From contig NZ_CP025227.1 in NCBI RefSeq assembly GCF_004010955.1, forward strand, positions 186,001 to 250,000: a DNA stretch of 64,000 nucleotides, in the 5' to 3' direction. This document shows positions 6,754 to 18,665 of the stretch, piece by piece. The stretch's first letter is position 1; the number at the start of each line of letters is the position of its first letter. The DNA is from Actinomyces wuliandei. Its GTDB lineage: Bacteria > Actinomycetota > Actinomycetes > Actinomycetales > Actinomycetaceae. The position numbers and the translations under genes were made by a program. The notes below the pieces were generated by a model. The model made no database searches and was not told the origin of the DNA. It was given only the letters and a program-made list of their open reading frames with translations.

Positions 6754-9630
6754 GTGACCACCGCCCTGTACCGCCGCTACCGCCCCGACACCTTCCAGGA
6801 CGTCATCGGGCAGGACCACGTGACCGCCCCGCTCATGGCGGCGTTGCGCGCGGACCGCGTCACCCACGCCTACCTGTTCTCCGGCCCCCGCGGCTGCGGC
6901 AAGACGACCTCGGCCCGCATCCTGGCCCGGTGCCTCAACTGCGAGCAGGCCCCGACCGACGCCCCCTGCGGGGTGTGCCCCTCCTGCCGGGACCTGGCTA
7001 CCGGCGGCCCGGGCAGTCTGGACGTCGTCGAGATCGACGCTGCCAGCCACAACGGCGTCGACGACGCCCGGGACCTGCGTGAGCGGGCCGCCTTCGCCCC
7101 GGCCCGGGACCGCTACAAGGTCTTCATCCTTGACGAGGCCCACATGGTGACCGCCCAGGGGTTCAACGCCCTGCTCAAGCTGGTGGAGGAGCCCCCGGCC
7201 CACGTGAAGTTCATCTTCGCCACCACCGAGCCGGACAAGGTCATCGGCACGATCCGTTCCCGCACCCACCACTACCCCTTCCGGCTGGTGCCGCCCGACG
7301 TCCTGGAGGGCTACCTGGGCCAGCTGTGCGGTGCCGAAGGGGTCTCGGTGGGGCCGGGCGTCTTTCCCCTGGTGGTACGTGCTGGCGGCGGCTCTGTGCG
7401 CGACACCCTGTCGGTCATGGACCAGCTCATCGGCGGCGCGGTTGACGGGAGCGTGGACTACCAGCGGGCTGTGGCCCTCCTGGGCTACACCGACACCACG
7501 CTGCTGGACCAGTGCGTGGATGCCGTGGCCGCAGCCGACGGCAGCGGCGTCTTCCGGGTGGTGGAGCGGGTGGTGACCTCCGGGCACGACCCCCGCCGGT
7601 TCGTGGAGGACCTGCTCCAGCGCCTGCGTGACCTGCTCGTCATCGCGCTGGCCGGGTCGGAGGCCGGGCCCGCCCTCGGCTCCCTCCCCTCCGACCAGCT
7701 GGCACGCATGGAGGTCCAGGCGCGCACGCTGGGGGCCTCGGTGCTCTCGCGCGCTGCGGACACCACGGCGCAAGCCCTGGGGTCCATGGTGGGGGCCACC
7801 TCGCCGCGGCTGCAGCTAGAGCTGCTCATGGCCCGTCTCCTCCTGCCCGGGGCCGTTCCCGGGGCTCAGGCCCCTGCCGATGGCGGCCAGGCTCCCGCCG
7901 TGGGCCACCCCCTGCCGACGTCCGCACCGGGTGCTTCGGCGCCGACGGCGTCCCCGGTCCCCCCTGCCTCGGCAGCCCCACCACCAGCCTCGGGGCCGAC
8001 GGCGCCTGCGGAGCCGGCACCTCCGGCGCAACAGCCCGGGCAGACCGCTACGACGCCACAGCCGTCGCCCCGGCCCTCCCCGCCCTCGGCCCAGCCCTCG
8101 TCGCCCCGTCCTGATGATGGTCAAGGACTGACGGGAGCGGCGGAGGCGGAGATGATCCGCACCCGCTGGGAGGAGGTCCTGGAGGCGGCCAAGCGCGCCC
8201 GGCGTGCGACCTGGGCGCTGGTGGGGCCGAACTCCCAGCCGGGGTCCCTGCGGGAAGGGGTCCTTACCCTGCTGTTTACCGCTCCGGGGCTGGTTGGGGC
8301 CTTCGAGAACGGGGGTCACGGCCCGGTCGTGTCCGCCGCGATCCACCAGGCCCTTGGGCTCCAGGTTGATGTGCACGCGGTCCTCGTCGGCGGTGACGGC
8401 CCGGGGGGCGGCGGGCCTGGCGGCAGTTCCCGGAGCAGGGACTGGAACGGCGCCCAGGCTGGTCCGGGCGGCTCCCAGGCTGGTGCGGGTGGCCCCCAGG
8501 CTGGTCCGGGCGGCCCGCCGGCCGGTGCAGGTGGTGGCGCTCCGGTCGCCTGGGACCGTTCTCAGACCGGTGCCACCAGTTCCGGGACCAGCCGTGACCA
8601 GGGAGCGCCCCAGGCTGCTGACCGGGGGACTCAGGGGGTCCAGGAAGGGCAGGAGCCTCCCCCTCCGCCGGAGGAGCCGCCTGACTGGCTCCCGGAGCCC
8701 TCTGGGCCGGGTCGGGACGCGACGGCAGCCGCCGACGGCGCCCGGGAGGAGCCCGCCCCTGCCGGTGAGGGGACCCGGGGCGAGGCCTACGCCGGTTCCG
8801 CAGGCGTGTGGACCCCTGGACCAGGGGCCTCGGTGCCGGACCCTGACGACGGCTGGGGGCCGGTGGCCGTTCCAGGAGGCGGAGGTGCCGTGCACCCGGT
8901 CCCAGAGCCGACGGTGAGCAGGCGTCAGCCCGTCTCTGAGGTCCCTGCGGGCGAGGGCTCGCCTCCACCGGTCTCCTCACCACCGGTCTCCTCACCACTG
9001 TCTCCGCCGCCCTCAGCCTCCGCGTCCCCGGCATCCTCGACGTCCTCAGCCTCCCCCCAGGAGCCTCCCCTGGCTCCGGTCCGTCGCCTGCACGCCCTGC
9101 CGGACCTGCCTGCTGCCGCCAGCCCCGGCCCGTCAGGTCCTGGAACGTCTGCGACCAGTGCTGAGGTCTCCGACCAGGGGGGCGGGAGACCCTCCCGCCC
9201 ACTGGGGCTGGCTCCTGTTACCTGGGAGGGGCCGACGCACGACGCCCAGGCGACGACCTCGCCAGGGCTGGCCCCGGTCACCTGGGACGGGCCTGCGCAG
9301 CCGGCGCAGACCTTCTCTGACGGGGTCCCCCTGCCCGAGGAGCCCGGGGACCCGGAGGGACCCGGTGCCGAGGGTGCAGTCGCCGAGCACGACGGGGGCG
9401 GCGCTACGTGGGCGCCCTCTGGTGCCGCAGGATCCAGGCTGGCGGCCGCCATGGCGGCCGCGCGCGCAGCCGCCCAGGAGCACGACGACCACTCCGCCCT
9501 GGCGGAGGACACCCCCAGTGAGGATGACGAGGACGCCGAGGACGCTGGCGTGGTCGGCCTGGAGGTCGTCAAGCGGGTCCTGGGGGCCACCGTCATCGAG
9601 GAGGTCACCGTGACCCAGGAGGGGTACTGA
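6754..9630 (+). CDS. dnaX: DNA polymerase III subunit gamma/tau
   Basis: 958 residues. Residues 1 to about 370 are the AAA+ clamp-loader module: Walker A GPRGCGKT (44-51), a zinc-binding cluster [19 protein letters not shown] (about 59-77), Walker B with DEAH (about 129-132), and the arginine-finger region. The rest, apart from a short conserved segment near 465-540, is Pro/Ala/Gly-rich linker, including an imperfect QAGPGG/QAGAGG repeat near 565-595. This makes the protein much longer than the usual 600-800 residues. The GTG start fits the conserved [11 protein letters not shown] opening. recR begins two bases after its stop. Confidence 0.95.
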   Translation: MTTALYRRYRPDTFQDVIGQDHVTAPLMAALRADRVTHAYLFSGPRGCGKTTSARILARCLNCEQAPTDAPCGVCPSCRDLATGGPGSLDVVEIDAASHNGVDDARDLRERAAFAPARDRYKVFILDEAHMVTAQGFNALLKLVEEPPAHVKFIFATTEPDKVIGTIRSRTHHYPFRLVPPDVLEGYLGQLCGAEGVSVGPGVFPLVVRAGGGSVRDTLSVMDQLIGGAVDGSVDYQRAVALLGYTDTTLLDQCVDAVAAADGSGVFRVVERVVTSGHDPRRFVEDLLQRLRDLLVIALAGSEAGPALGSLPSDQLARMEVQARTLGASVLSRAADTTAQALGSMVGATSPRLQLELLMARLLLPGAVPGAQAPADGGQAPAVGHPLPTSAPGASAPTASPVPPASAAPPPASGPTAPAEPAPPAQQPGQTATTPQPSPRPSPPSAQPSSPRPDDGQGLTGAAEAEMIRTRWEEVLEAAKRARRATWALVGPNSQPGSLREGVLTLLFTAPGLVGAFENGGHGPVVSAAIHQALGLQVDVHAVLVGGDGPGGGGPGGSSRSRDWNGAQAGPGGSQAGAGGPQAGPGGPPAGAGGGAPVAWDRSQTGATSSGTSRDQGAPQAADRGTQGVQEGQEPPPPPEEPPDWLPEPSGPGRDATAAADGAREEPAPAGEGTRGEAYAGSAGVWTPGPGASVPDPDDGWGPVAVPGGGGAVHPVPEPTVSRRQPVSEVPAGEGSPPPVSSPPVSSPLSPPPSASASPASSTSSASPQEPPLAPVRRLHALPDLPAAASPGPSGPGTSATSAEVSDQGGGRPSRPLGLAPVTWEGPTHDAQATTSPGLAPVTWDGPAQPAQTFSDGVPLPEEPGDPEGPGAEGAVAEHDGGGATWAPSGAAGSRLAAAMAAARAAAQEHDDHSALAEDTPSEDDEDAEDAGVVGLEVVKRVLGATVIEEVTVTQEGY

Positions 9631-9631
9631 G

Positions 9632-10240
9632 ATGCCTGCTGTCTACGAGGGTGCCGTCCAGGACCTGATTGACGAGCTGGGAGAGCTGCCTGGGGTGGGG
9701 CCGAAGTCCGCCCAGCGCATGGCCTTCCACGTCCTGTCGGCGGACACTGCGGCCGTGGAGCGCCTTATTGAGGCGCTGCGCGCGGTCAAGGCCCGCGTGC
9801 GCTTCTGCGAGACCTGCGGCAACATCGCTGAGGAGGCCCAGTGCGCCGTCTGCCGCGACCCCAGGCGTGACCTGCGGGTCATCTGCGTGGTGGAGGAGCC
9901 CAAGGACGTGGTCGCGATCGAGCGCACCCGGGAGTACCGGGGGCTGTACCACGTCCTGGGCGGGGCCATCGACCCGATCAACGGGGTGGGGCCTGACGAC
10001 CTGCGCGTGCGCGAGCTTTTCACCCGGCTGGGCGACGGGCAGGTCGAGGAGGTCATCCTGGCCACGGACCCTGACGTTGTGGGGGAGGCGACGGCCGCCT
10101 ACCTGACCCGCATGCTGCACACGATGTCCGTGCCCGTGTCCCGTCTGGCCTCAGGACTGCCGGTGGGCAGCGACCTGGAGTACGCCGACGAGGTCACCCT
10201 GGGCCGGGCCTTCGAGGGGCGCCGCCGCGTGGAGGAGTAG
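9632..10240 (+). CDS. recR: Recombination mediator RecR
   Basis: 202 residues, the normal length. An N-terminal helix-hairpin-helix ([15 protein letters not shown]) is followed by the zinc finger C59-x2-C62-x8-C71-x2-C74 and the Toprim domain ([12 protein letters not shown], then [13 protein letters not shown]). It loads RecA with RecF/RecO at gapped DNA. dnaX-recR is a long-conserved bacterial gene pair, and with a 1-bp gap the two are surely one transcript. Confidence 0.96.
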   Translation: MPAVYEGAVQDLIDELGELPGVGPKSAQRMAFHVLSADTAAVERLIEALRAVKARVRFCETCGNIAEEAQCAVCRDPRRDLRVICVVEEPKDVVAIERTREYRGLYHVLGGAIDPINGVGPDDLRVRELFTRLGDGQVEEVILATDPDVVGEATAAYLTRMLHTMSVPVSRLASGLPVGSDLEYADEVTLGRAFEGRRRVEE

Positions 10241-10286
10241 CACCCGTCCCGGGTGCGCCGTGCGGCTCCAGGGCCAGCCTCGAGCA

Positions 10287-10392
10287 GCTGCACATCTTGG
10301 ACGGGGTTGTGTGCGTCTGTCCCTGCCTGAGCACTGGCATCTCGCGGTTCCCAGACGTGAGGCAGTATTTGTCCGCTCTGAAGATGTGCAGC
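10287..10392. repeat. Fixed-spacing inverted-repeat element, copy 1
   Basis: Left arm GCTGCACATCTT (10287-10298) and right arm AAGATGTGCAGC (10381-10392) are perfect complements separated by 82 nt. The element lies in the 327-bp gap between recR and the choloylglycine hydrolase gene. The interior is unrelated to the other three copies in this window, yet its length is nearly the same. The rest of the gap shows no gene; an AT-richer stretch near 10520-10535 may hold the hydrolase promoter. Confidence 0.75.
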
Positions 10393-10567
10393 GTGGTAGG
10401 GCGGGCGGCACCGTGATCTTGATCGTGGTCCTGATCATGATCTTGGCGGTGCTTGTGTCTCAGTCTGCTGACGTCGTGCCGTGAGCAGCGCCTCGGTGGA
10501 GAGGCGGGTGTACGGTCCGTCCCATATATCCACGGGACGATGTCCCACCTGGGGACAAGGAGGAATG

Positions 10568-11542
10568 ATGTGCACAGGGCTGCGCTTCTCTGACGCTCAG
10601 GGGCACATGTACTTTGGACGCAACCTGGACTGGAGCTGCGGCTACGGGCAGCGAGTTGTCATCACGCCCACCGGCTACCGGGTCGCCTCGCCCTACGGCG
10701 CCCTGCCGGAGGTCAGGTACCCGGTGGTCGGCATGGGTATTGTCGTTGACGACACCCCGCTCTACTTCGACGCCGCCAACGACCAGGGGCTGGCGGTCGC
10801 GGGACTGAACTTCCCCGGCTACGCGCAGTACGCCACTGGTCCTGTCGACGGCATGACCAGTGTCGCTGCCTACGAGTTCCCGCTGTGGGTGGCTGCGGGT
10901 TTCGCCTCGGTCGACGAGGTTGAGGAGGCCCTGACAAGCACGGTGGTGGTGGACCGCCCGGTCAACGACCAGCTTCCGTCCTCGCTGCTGCACTGGATCA
11001 TCGGTGACGCCACCCGCTCCATCGTGGTCGAGCACACCGCCGAGGGCCTCCAGGTGTTCCACGACGACGTCGACGTGCTGGCGAACCAGCCCGGGTTCGC
11101 CTACCACGCCGAGAACCTCCGCAGCTACCTCACCGTGGCCAGCGACGTGCCCGCCCCCGTGACGTGGGGGAGGTCCCGGCTGGAGCCCTACGGCTCGGGC
11201 GGTGGCATGCGCGGGCTCCCGGGCGACTACTACTCGCCCTCCCGGTTCGTGCGCGCGGCCTACCTGAACTCCCACTACCCGACCAAGAGCACGGAGGAGG
11301 ACAATGTCAGCCGCCTGTTCCACTCGCTGGCCGGGGTCGCCATGATCGACGGCGCGGCGCGCATGGGCGACGGCAGCTATGAGGTCACCGTCTACACCGG
11401 CGGCTTCTCCTCACGCACGAGCACCTACTACTACTCCACCTACGAGGACCCAGCGGTGCGCGCGGTGGCCATGGGTGACTACGACCTCACCGGCACGGAG
11501 CTGGTCCAGGTCGAGGAGCCGGCTGTCAGGAAGCTCTGCTGA
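10568..11542 (+). CDS. Choloylglycine hydrolase family (bile salt / penicillin V acylase type)
   Basis: 324 residues, an Ntn-hydrolase that acts after removal of Met1 to expose Cys2. The catalytic set of the family is in place: Cys2, Arg18 and Asp21 (MCTGLRF and FGRNLDW), Asn81 (AGLNFPGY), Asn173 (LANQPGF) and Arg226 (SPSRFVRA). It would hydrolyse amide bonds of conjugated bile salts or related N-acyl substrates in the cytoplasm; the substrate cannot be fixed from sequence. ATG 10568 is chosen because it places Cys at position 2 and follows AGGAGG. The longer frame upstream is not protein-like. It is followed by convergent ABC exporter genes. Confidence 0.9.
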   Translation: MCTGLRFSDAQGHMYFGRNLDWSCGYGQRVVITPTGYRVASPYGALPEVRYPVVGMGIVVDDTPLYFDAANDQGLAVAGLNFPGYAQYATGPVDGMTSVAAYEFPLWVAAGFASVDEVEEALTSTVVVDRPVNDQLPSSLLHWIIGDATRSIVVEHTAEGLQVFHDDVDVLANQPGFAYHAENLRSYLTVASDVPAPVTWGRSRLEPYGSGGGMRGLPGDYYSPSRFVRAAYLNSHYPTKSTEEDNVSRLFHSLAGVAMIDGAARMGDGSYEVTVYTGGFSSRTSTYYYSTYEDPAVRAVAMGDYDLTGTELVQVEEPAVRKLC

Positions 11543-11637
11543 CAGGGGCTGGACCGGCTGGGACTGGGCTGACAGGGCCGGACCTGGCTGCTGGGGTGGC
11601 AGGAGCCCCGGGGCGTAGCTCCACGGCCCGACGCGTC

Positions 11638-12708
11638 TCAGGCCATACGGATGCCGCGGGCAAGGTGCCCTGCGGGGACAGCAAGCTCGCGGGAGGCCGT
11701 CTCCGTCGCCCCGCAGCCCAGCACCAGGAGGACCAGCAGCGTGGTCGGCCAGAAGGGCTGCAGGCCTGAGGCGGCGTCACCGGTCCTGGCGCGGCCAGTG
11801 CTGGCTGGGGCGGGGTCGGAGGGTGAGGAGCAGTCGTCGTAGACCACCTGTGAGGGCGCGGGGACACGCATCCGGTTCACTGCCTGACCCAGCTCCGCCA
11901 GCGGGGTCTCCTGGCTGCGGTCCCTGATGCGGCCCTCCCGGGCAGAGACGTCGCTGAGGGCGGCGAAGGGGTTGGGTGCCACCATCCACCAGATCCGCTC
12001 CGTGCGGAAGATCGTGTCGGTACGGACGCTGGGCTCGGCGGCGCACACGGTCTGGGTGGCTGTGGAGGCGTCGTAGTCGATCCGGTGGTGGATCACGGTC
12101 TGGTCGTCCCGGACGGCGGCAGAGGACGCCGTCAGCACGATAGGGGTGCCCACGACCAGCGTGGCCACCGCCAGGTAGGTGAGGACGGCGGAGGCGGAGG
12201 TCCGTGCGGCCAGGCTGGAGAAGCCCAGGCCGATCCCGCAGACAGCCCCCAGCGTGACCACCAGCACCAGGAGGTGTCCCAGGAGGACCTGCCAGGCCGC
12301 CCCTCCCAGGCCAGCCAGGACCACCAGGAACGGAAGCGCCACCGCCAGGAAGGCTATGGCCGCCAACCAGGCGGCCACGAGCTTGCCTACCGCGATCTCC
12401 CGGCTGCGCAGCGCTGTGGCCTGGACCAGGGCCAGGGTGGCGTCAGCCCGGTCGCCGTTGACGGAGGTGGCCGACAGCGCCGGGGCCACGATCAGCCCCA
12501 CACCCAGGACGAAGCACAGCACCGTGTCGTAGAGGAGCGGGGCCACCCCCGCCAGGCCCGTCCCGGAGGCTGCCGCCGCGCTGCCCAGCCCCAGGACCAT
12601 GACGAGCAGCACCGTGCCCCAGGCCGCCAGCATCACCTGCCAGCGGGTGGCCCGGACCCGCTGCCTGAGCTCCAGCACGACGATGGTGCGCAGTCCTGAC
12701 CAGCTCAT
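11638..12708 (-). CDS. ABC-2 type exporter permease
   Basis: 356 residues with about six hydrophobic segments: near 25-45, 60-80, 115-140, 145-165, 180-200 and one at the C-terminus near 325-340. A large loop of about 120 polar residues precedes the last one. It lacks any enzymatic motif and partners the ATPase immediately upstream, whose stop overlaps its start by four bases (12705-12708). The pair resembles small drug, peptide or lantibiotic-immunity exporters, but the substrate is unknown. Confidence 0.8.
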   Translation of the reverse strand: MSWSGLRTIVVLELRQRVRATRWQVMLAAWGTVLLVMVLGLGSAAAASGTGLAGVAPLLYDTVLCFVLGVGLIVAPALSATSVNGDRADATLALVQATALRSREIAVGKLVAAWLAAIAFLAVALPFLVVLAGLGGAAWQVLLGHLLVLVVTLGAVCGIGLGFSSLAARTSASAVLTYLAVATLVVGTPIVLTASSAAVRDDQTVIHHRIDYDASTATQTVCAAEPSVRTDTIFRTERIWWMVAPNPFAALSDVSAREGRIRDRSQETPLAELGQAVNRMRVPAPSQVVYDDCSSPSDPAPASTGRARTGDAASGLQPFWPTTLLVLLVLGCGATETASRELAVPAGHLARGIRMA

Positions 12709-13730
12709 CGGCGCTCCTCCTCCAGACTGAGGTAGGCCTCCTCCAGCCCGCCCCCGGCGGGGGCGAAGGACACCACCTCGACCCCGGCCTCCAGGGCGCT
12801 GCGCAGGAGGCGGGCCGCCGCCGCGTCGTCGGCCACGGCCAGGCGCAGGGACCCCTCCGGGGTGGTCCGCGCCTGCGGGAGGGACTCCTGCGCCCAGCGC
12901 GCCAGCGCGAGGGTGTTGAGCGCCCGCATCCGCCAGGTCCGCTCCAGCGGCGCGGGGACGACAGTGGGCTCCTGTGCTCCGGCCTCCCGGGGTGGTGGGC
13001 TGCTGGCCCCGGGACCCGCCGCCGAGGTCCCGGCCGGGGCTCCCGGAGGGGACCCTGGTGAGGCTCCCGGTGGGCCTGTCGGGGAGGGCGGGGCCAGGGC
13101 GGAGCCGTGCGCCATGAAGATGACGCCGTCAACCACCTCCTCCAGTTCTGAGAGGACGTGGCTGGAGACCAGGACGGTGACGCCCTGGGAGGCGAGGTCG
13201 CGCAGCAGGGTACGCAGGTCGGCCCGGGAGCGGGGGTCCATTCCCGAGGCGGGCTCGTCGAGCAGCAGCACCCGGGGGCTGTGGACGAGGGCACGCGCCA
13301 GGCCCAGGCGTTGCCTCTGCCCCAGGGAGAGGACCCGCGCGGGGGTGCGGGCCATGTCGGAGAGGTAGACCAGGGAGAGCATCTGGTCGGCCCGGTCCCG
13401 GGCGGTGCGCGGGTCCAGGCCCTGGGCGGCCGCGAAGGTCAGGAGGATCTCGCTACAGGTCAGGGAGTCCCAGGTGCCGAAGGTGTCGGGCATCCACCCC
13501 ACGGCCTGGTGCACCTGCCGAGGCTGGGTGACGGGGTCCAGCCCGGCGACTCTGATCGACCCGGAGTCCGGCCTCAGCAGGGCGGCCAGCATGAGCAGGA
13601 GCGTGGTCTTGCCTGCGCCGTTGGGCCCCACCAGCCCCGTGACGCTGCCGCTGGGCACCGATATGCTCAGCTGGCTCACCGCAGGCACGGAATCGAAGGA
13701 GCGGGTGACCCCGGAGGCCTGGATACTCAT
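12705..13730 (-). CDS. ABC transporter ATP-binding protein
   Basis: 341 residues. Residues 1 to about 215 are a complete ATPase: Walker A GPNGAGKTTLL (about 37-47), signature LSLGQRQRLGLARAL, Walker B VLLLDEPASGMD and an H-loop SSH. After it comes a 50-residue Pro/Gly/Ala linker and a C-terminal alpha/beta segment (about 270-341) of the kind found in ABC-2 exporter ATPases. ATG 13730 is used because the frame beyond it has no family similarity. It is transcribed with the permease. Confidence 0.88.
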   Translation of the reverse strand: MSIQASGVTRSFDSVPAVSQLSISVPSGSVTGLVGPNGAGKTTLLLMLAALLRPDSGSIRVAGLDPVTQPRQVHQAVGWMPDTFGTWDSLTCSEILLTFAAAQGLDPRTARDRADQMLSLVYLSDMARTPARVLSLGQRQRLGLARALVHSPRVLLLDEPASGMDPRSRADLRTLLRDLASQGVTVLVSSHVLSELEEVVDGVIFMAHGSALAPPSPTGPPGASPGSPPGAPAGTSAAGPGASSPPPREAGAQEPTVVPAPLERTWRMRALNTLALARWAQESLPQARTTPEGSLRLAVADDAAAARLLRSALEAGVEVVSFAPAGGGLEEAYLSLEEERR

Positions 13731-13972
13731 GGACTCATCATATGGTTGGCGGCCCTGCCGACACCCGGGCGTAACGGAGGCGACGTAGGCTGTGCCCAGC
13801 CACGCCGCTGTGGGCGCCGTCTGCGGCGAGGGTCCTGCGAGAGCCCTCACGCTCCCGGCCGTCCTCGGACACTCTCGGCTGTCCCCGGACGTCCAGGGGC
13901 CTCCCGTCGTGGCTGCCGCGCCCGCCGCGACGCGGCAGCGCAGGTGGTACCGGACCCGAGGAGCAGCCCAGC

Positions 13973-15478
13973 ATGGCACTGGTCGTCCAGAAGTACGGCG
14001 GATCGTCCGTCAGCGACATTGAGGCGATGCGCCGTGTCGCCAGGCGCGTGGTCGCCACGCGTGAGGCAGGGAACACCGTCGTCGTCGTGGTCTCTGCCAT
14101 GGGTGACACCACCGACGAGCTGCTCGACATGGCCGGTGCCCTGACCACGAGCCCCTCGGCCCGTGAGATGGACATCCTGCTCAGCGCGGGCGAGCGTATC
14201 TCCATGGCCCTGCTGGCCATGGCGGTGGGGGAGCTGGGCGTGCCCGCCCAGGCCTACACCGGCGCCCAGGCTGGGGTCCTCACCGACTCCAGGTACGGCC
14301 GGGCCTCGATCGTGGGCGTCCTGCCCGAGCGTGTCGCCCGTGCGGTCCAGGCCGGCGCCGTGGCCATCGTGGCGGGCTTCCAGGGGATCAACGAGGTCGA
14401 GGACGTCACCACCCTGGGCCGTGGTGGCTCCGACACCACGGCCGTGGCCCTGGCGGCAGCCCTCAACGCCGACGTGTGCGAGATCTACACCGACGTGGAC
14501 GGCCTGTTCACCGCCGACCCGCGCATCGTGCCCACAGCCAGGCGCATCGAGGCGCTGTCCAGCGAGGAGACCCTGGAGCTGGCCGCCCACGGCGCCAAGA
14601 TCCTCCACCTGCGGGCCGTGGAGTACGCCCGCCGCTTCGGGGTGCCCCTTCACGTGCGCTCCTCCTTCTCGGACAGGACCGGCACCTGGATCTACGACGG
14701 CACCCGCCGCGACGTCTTTGTGCCTCCCATGGTCGCCGCCGGGCTCGACGACGTCGTGGCTGCAGACGCAGCGGCTCCGGCGGACTCGACGGCTCTAGCA
14801 GCAGGCTCAGCCGCTGGCGGCCCTGTCCCGGCTACCCGCTCCGGCCGCCCGGTCCTGGACGAGGCCCCCACCGCTGACGTCGTCGACACCGCCCACCGCC
14901 ACGCCATCGCCACCAGGGCACAGGCCCGCCCCCGCCCGTCCGCCAAGGAGGACCCCGTGGAAGCCCCCGTCATCTCCGGTATCGCCCACGACCGCAGCCA
15001 GGACAAGATCACCCTGGTGGGTGTGCCCGACGTCCCCGGCGCGGCCGCCCGCATCTTCGCCATCGTCGCCGGCGCAGGCACCAACATCGACATGATCGTC
15101 CAGGACGTCTCCGCCGAGGGCACCGGGCTGACCAACATCTCTTTCACCTGCCCCGACGGTGACTCCGCCTCGGCGCGCGCGGCCCTGGAGGCCGCCCAGG
15201 CCGAGCTGGGCTTCAGGTCCCTGCACTTCGACCCCAGGATCGGCAAGCTCTCCCTGGTGGGAGCGGGCATGCGCTCCCACCCGGGGGTCTCAGCCCGGTT
15301 CTTCAGCGCGCTCAGCGAGGCGGGCATCAACATCCACATGATCTCCACCTCCGAGATCCGCCTGTCAGTCGTGGTGGATGACGGCGTCCTCGACGAGGCC
15401 GTGCGCGCCGTCCACTCCGCCTTCGGCCTGGACGCCGAGGACACCGAGGCCGTCGTGTACGGGGGCACCGGCCGGTGA
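13973..15478 (+). CDS. lysC: Aspartokinase
   Basis: 501 residues. The kinase domain starts with [12 protein letters not shown] and carries the aspartate and ATP-binding segments ([17 protein letters not shown]). Two C-terminal ACT domains (about 335-495) give feedback control by lysine/threonine. It phosphorylates aspartate, the first step to lysine, threonine, methionine and diaminopimelate. It is about 80 residues longer than usual because of an Ala-rich insertion (about 260-330) between the catalytic and ACT parts. It starts 12 nt after GAGGAG, and asd follows 146 bp downstream. Confidence 0.95.
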   Translation: MALVVQKYGGSSVSDIEAMRRVARRVVATREAGNTVVVVVSAMGDTTDELLDMAGALTTSPSAREMDILLSAGERISMALLAMAVGELGVPAQAYTGAQAGVLTDSRYGRASIVGVLPERVARAVQAGAVAIVAGFQGINEVEDVTTLGRGGSDTTAVALAAALNADVCEIYTDVDGLFTADPRIVPTARRIEALSSEETLELAAHGAKILHLRAVEYARRFGVPLHVRSSFSDRTGTWIYDGTRRDVFVPPMVAAGLDDVVAADAAAPADSTALAAGSAAGGPVPATRSGRPVLDEAPTADVVDTAHRHAIATRAQARPRPSAKEDPVEAPVISGIAHDRSQDKITLVGVPDVPGAAARIFAIVAGAGTNIDMIVQDVSAEGTGLTNISFTCPDGDSASARAALEAAQAELGFRSLHFDPRIGKLSLVGAGMRSHPGVSARFFSALSEAGINIHMISTSEIRLSVVVDDGVLDEAVRAVHSAFGLDAEDTEAVVYGGTGR

Positions 15479-15594
15479 GGCGGACCCTGCCTGCCGCACG
15501 CAGACCGCCGCACCCAGTCTCTGCGCCCGGCCTCTGCGCCGCCTCTGTGCCCGGCCTCCATCGCCTCGACGGCGCACCCCGCTACGCTCGGTGA

Positions 15595-16713
<1,119 letters not shown>

Positions 16714-16740
16714 GAGAGCCCGGCCTCAGCCGCTCCGTGC

Positions 16741-16761
16741 GGCGCCCCGGACTAGGGCGCC
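16741..16761. terminator. Hairpin between convergent asd and monooxygenase genes
   Basis: GGCGCCC (16741-16747) and GGGCGCC (16755-16761) form a perfect 7-bp stem with a 7-nt loop in the 53-bp space between two converging genes, so it could serve both strands. Confidence 0.55.
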
Positions 16762-16766
16762 TCCTG

Positions 16767-18092
16767 TCAGACGCGCGGGTCCAGGCCGTACTGGGCGGGT
16801 GCCCCCAGGTGCTCACGCAGCGTGGTCCCCTGGTACTCCTCGTGGAATAGTCCGCGCTCACGCAGGATCGGGACCACCTCGTCGACAAAGGTGTCGATCC
16901 CGTCCTCGTTGACGTCGGGTGACACCCAGAACCCGTCGCAGGCTCCGGCCTCGAACCACTCCTGCAGGTGGTCGGCGACCACGGAGGGTGGCCCGACCGG
17001 GGTCGGGTGGTAGTCGATGATCCCGTGGGCCAGGATGTCCCGAATGGTCCAGCCCTGCCGGGCCACCGCCAGGGCACGCTGGGAGCGCGGGTCGAAGCCG
17101 CTGGGCCGGGCGTCGGCCAGCTCGGCGTCGGTCAGGGGCCGGTCAACCTGCTCCGGCTCCAGGGGCAGCCCCAGCATGGCACCCAGGTAGGGGACCCGGC
17201 GGGGGGCGCTGACCTCGTCCAGGTGGCGCCTGCGGGCCAGCGCCTCCTCCACGGTGCTGCCGATCAGGGGCATGACTCCGGCGAAGAACTTGACCTCGTC
17301 AGGGTTGCGACCGTACTGGTGCGCGGCCTGCCGGGCAGCCCGACGCTGTGCCCGGGCGTCCTCGACAGTGAAGGCTGCCCCGATGACCCCGCTGGCGTAG
17401 CGTCCGGCGATGGTCAGGCCGTACTCCCCGCCCCCGGCGGAGAAGATGACCGGCTGGCCCTGCTCAGACGGCGGGATGGGAAGCGGCCCTTGCGAGGCAA
17501 CGTGCTCCCCGCGCAGGCCGACCGGGCGGACCTGGTCCAGGTCGACGAAGCGGCCGGAGTCCTTGTCCCGGGTCCAGGCCTCCTCGCCCCAGCTGCCCCA
17601 CAGGGCCTGGACGGCCTGGATCACCTCGTGCGCCCGGCCGTAGCGCACGGGGCGCTCGGCGATAGTCTGCCCGAAGTTGGCGGCGGCGGCCGGGTCCGCG
17701 GTGGTCACCGCGTTCCAGCCGAAGCGGCCGTGGGTGGTGACGTCAAGCGCCTTGTACTGGCGGGCGATGTTGTAGGGCTCGTTGAAGGTGGTGGTGCCAG
17801 TGGCGACGAACCCGATTCGTGAGGTCTCTCGGGCCAAGGCCGCGACCGTGACCACCGGGTCGATGGTGGCCTGGGGGATGCCCTCGCCCATGGAGGGTGT
17901 GATCGCGAGGTTGTCCGGCAGGAAGAGGAAGTCGATGGTGCCGCGCTCTGCGGCCCGGGCGTAGCGGACCTGTGCCTCAATGTCGGTGTAGGCGGCTGGG
18001 TCCACGCCGGGGGCGCGCCAGGCGTTGGCCTGGGAGCCGTAGCCGGTGCCCAGGTGCATGCCGAGGATCATCTGTCGTGCGGTCGTGGTCAT
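16767..18092 (-). CDS. FMN-dependent monooxygenase, NtaA/SnaA/DszA family
   Basis: 441 residues of the luciferase-like fold. The opening ILGMHLGTGYGSQANAWR, the FLFLPDN segment and the HGRFGWNAVTT stretch are typical of the NtaA/DszA branch, which oxidises nitrilotriacetate, thiophene sulfones and similar compounds using FMNH2 supplied by a separate reductase. That reductase is the next gene upstream on the same strand, 26 bp away. The substrate is unknown; roles in sulfur or nitrogen scavenging are both reasonable. Regulation is probably by the divergent TetR protein. Confidence 0.85.
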   Translation of the reverse strand: MTTTARQMILGMHLGTGYGSQANAWRAPGVDPAAYTDIEAQVRYARAAERGTIDFLFLPDNLAITPSMGEGIPQATIDPVVTVAALARETSRIGFVATGTTTFNEPYNIARQYKALDVTTHGRFGWNAVTTADPAAAANFGQTIAERPVRYGRAHEVIQAVQALWGSWGEEAWTRDKDSGRFVDLDQVRPVGLRGEHVASQGPLPIPPSEQGQPVIFSAGGGEYGLTIAGRYASGVIGAAFTVEDARAQRRAARQAAHQYGRNPDEVKFFAGVMPLIGSTVEEALARRRHLDEVSAPRRVPYLGAMLGLPLEPEQVDRPLTDAELADARPSGFDPRSQRALAVARQGWTIRDILAHGIIDYHPTPVGPPSVVADHLQEWFEAGACDGFWVSPDVNEDGIDTFVDEVVPILRERGLFHEEYQGTTLREHLGAPAQYGLDPRV

Positions 18093-18118
18093 GGTGCTCC
18101 TGCGGTGCGGGTCGGTGT

Positions 18119-18616
18119 TCAGGCTGCCAGGTGGTGCAGCCCACGTGCGTAGAAGATGAGGGGGTCGACGTCCCCGTCCTGGTCGATCGCCAGGACGCGC
18201 ATGAGGGCGATGTCGTGGTCCCCGGCCTCAATAACCCTCTCCGGTGCCACGCTCAGGGTGACGGGAGACCCCAAGAGGGAGGCGTCGTCGTCACGCAGCG
18301 CACACTCCAGCCCGGTGAACCGTTGGGCGCTGGGGCCAGCCAGTTGCGACACCAGCGCGCTGTGCTCGGCACCCAGGACGCTGATGCGCAGGAGGGGGGC
18401 CTGGCGCAGGCGCGGCCAGGTGGTGGAGGTCCGGGCGAAGGAGACCGACACCAGCGGTGGCTCCAGCGACACCGAGGTAAAGGAGCTGGCCAGCATGCCG
18501 GCGGGGGCTCCGTCGTCGTCCAGGGCGGTGACCAGCACGATTCCGGTGGGATAGCTGGACAGTGCCCGGCGCAGGGCCTGGGGTGTGAGGGGGGCGGCGG
18601 GACGTGGCGGCATCAT
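18119..18616 (-). CDS. Flavin reductase (HpaC/NtaB-type) for the neighbouring monooxygenase
   Basis: 165 residues of the split-barrel flavin reductase family, with FPTGIVLVT-like YPTGIVLVTALDDDG near the start and SFTSVSLEPPLVSVSFAR in the flavin-binding part. It would reduce FMN with NAD(P)H and pass it to the monooxygenase. Two ATGs are adjacent (18616, 18613); GGAG lies just upstream of the first. It is transcribed away from the TetR gene. Confidence 0.85.
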   Translation of the reverse strand: MMPPRPAAPLTPQALRRALSSYPTGIVLVTALDDDGAPAGMLASSFTSVSLEPPLVSVSFARTSTTWPRLRQAPLLRISVLGAEHSALVSQLAGPSAQRFTGLECALRDDDASLLGSPVTLSVAPERVIEAGDHDIALMRVLAIDQDGDVDPLIFYARGLHHLAA

Positions 18617-18665
18617 GGGGCTCCGTTCGCCTACGATGGGTGAGTGTCTCCGCAGCAAACAATAT

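Noticed and set aside
10481..11542. Longer choloylglycine hydrolase starting at 10481
   Set aside because: The family needs Cys at position 2 after Met removal; that fits only ATG 10568, which also has AGGAGG upstream.
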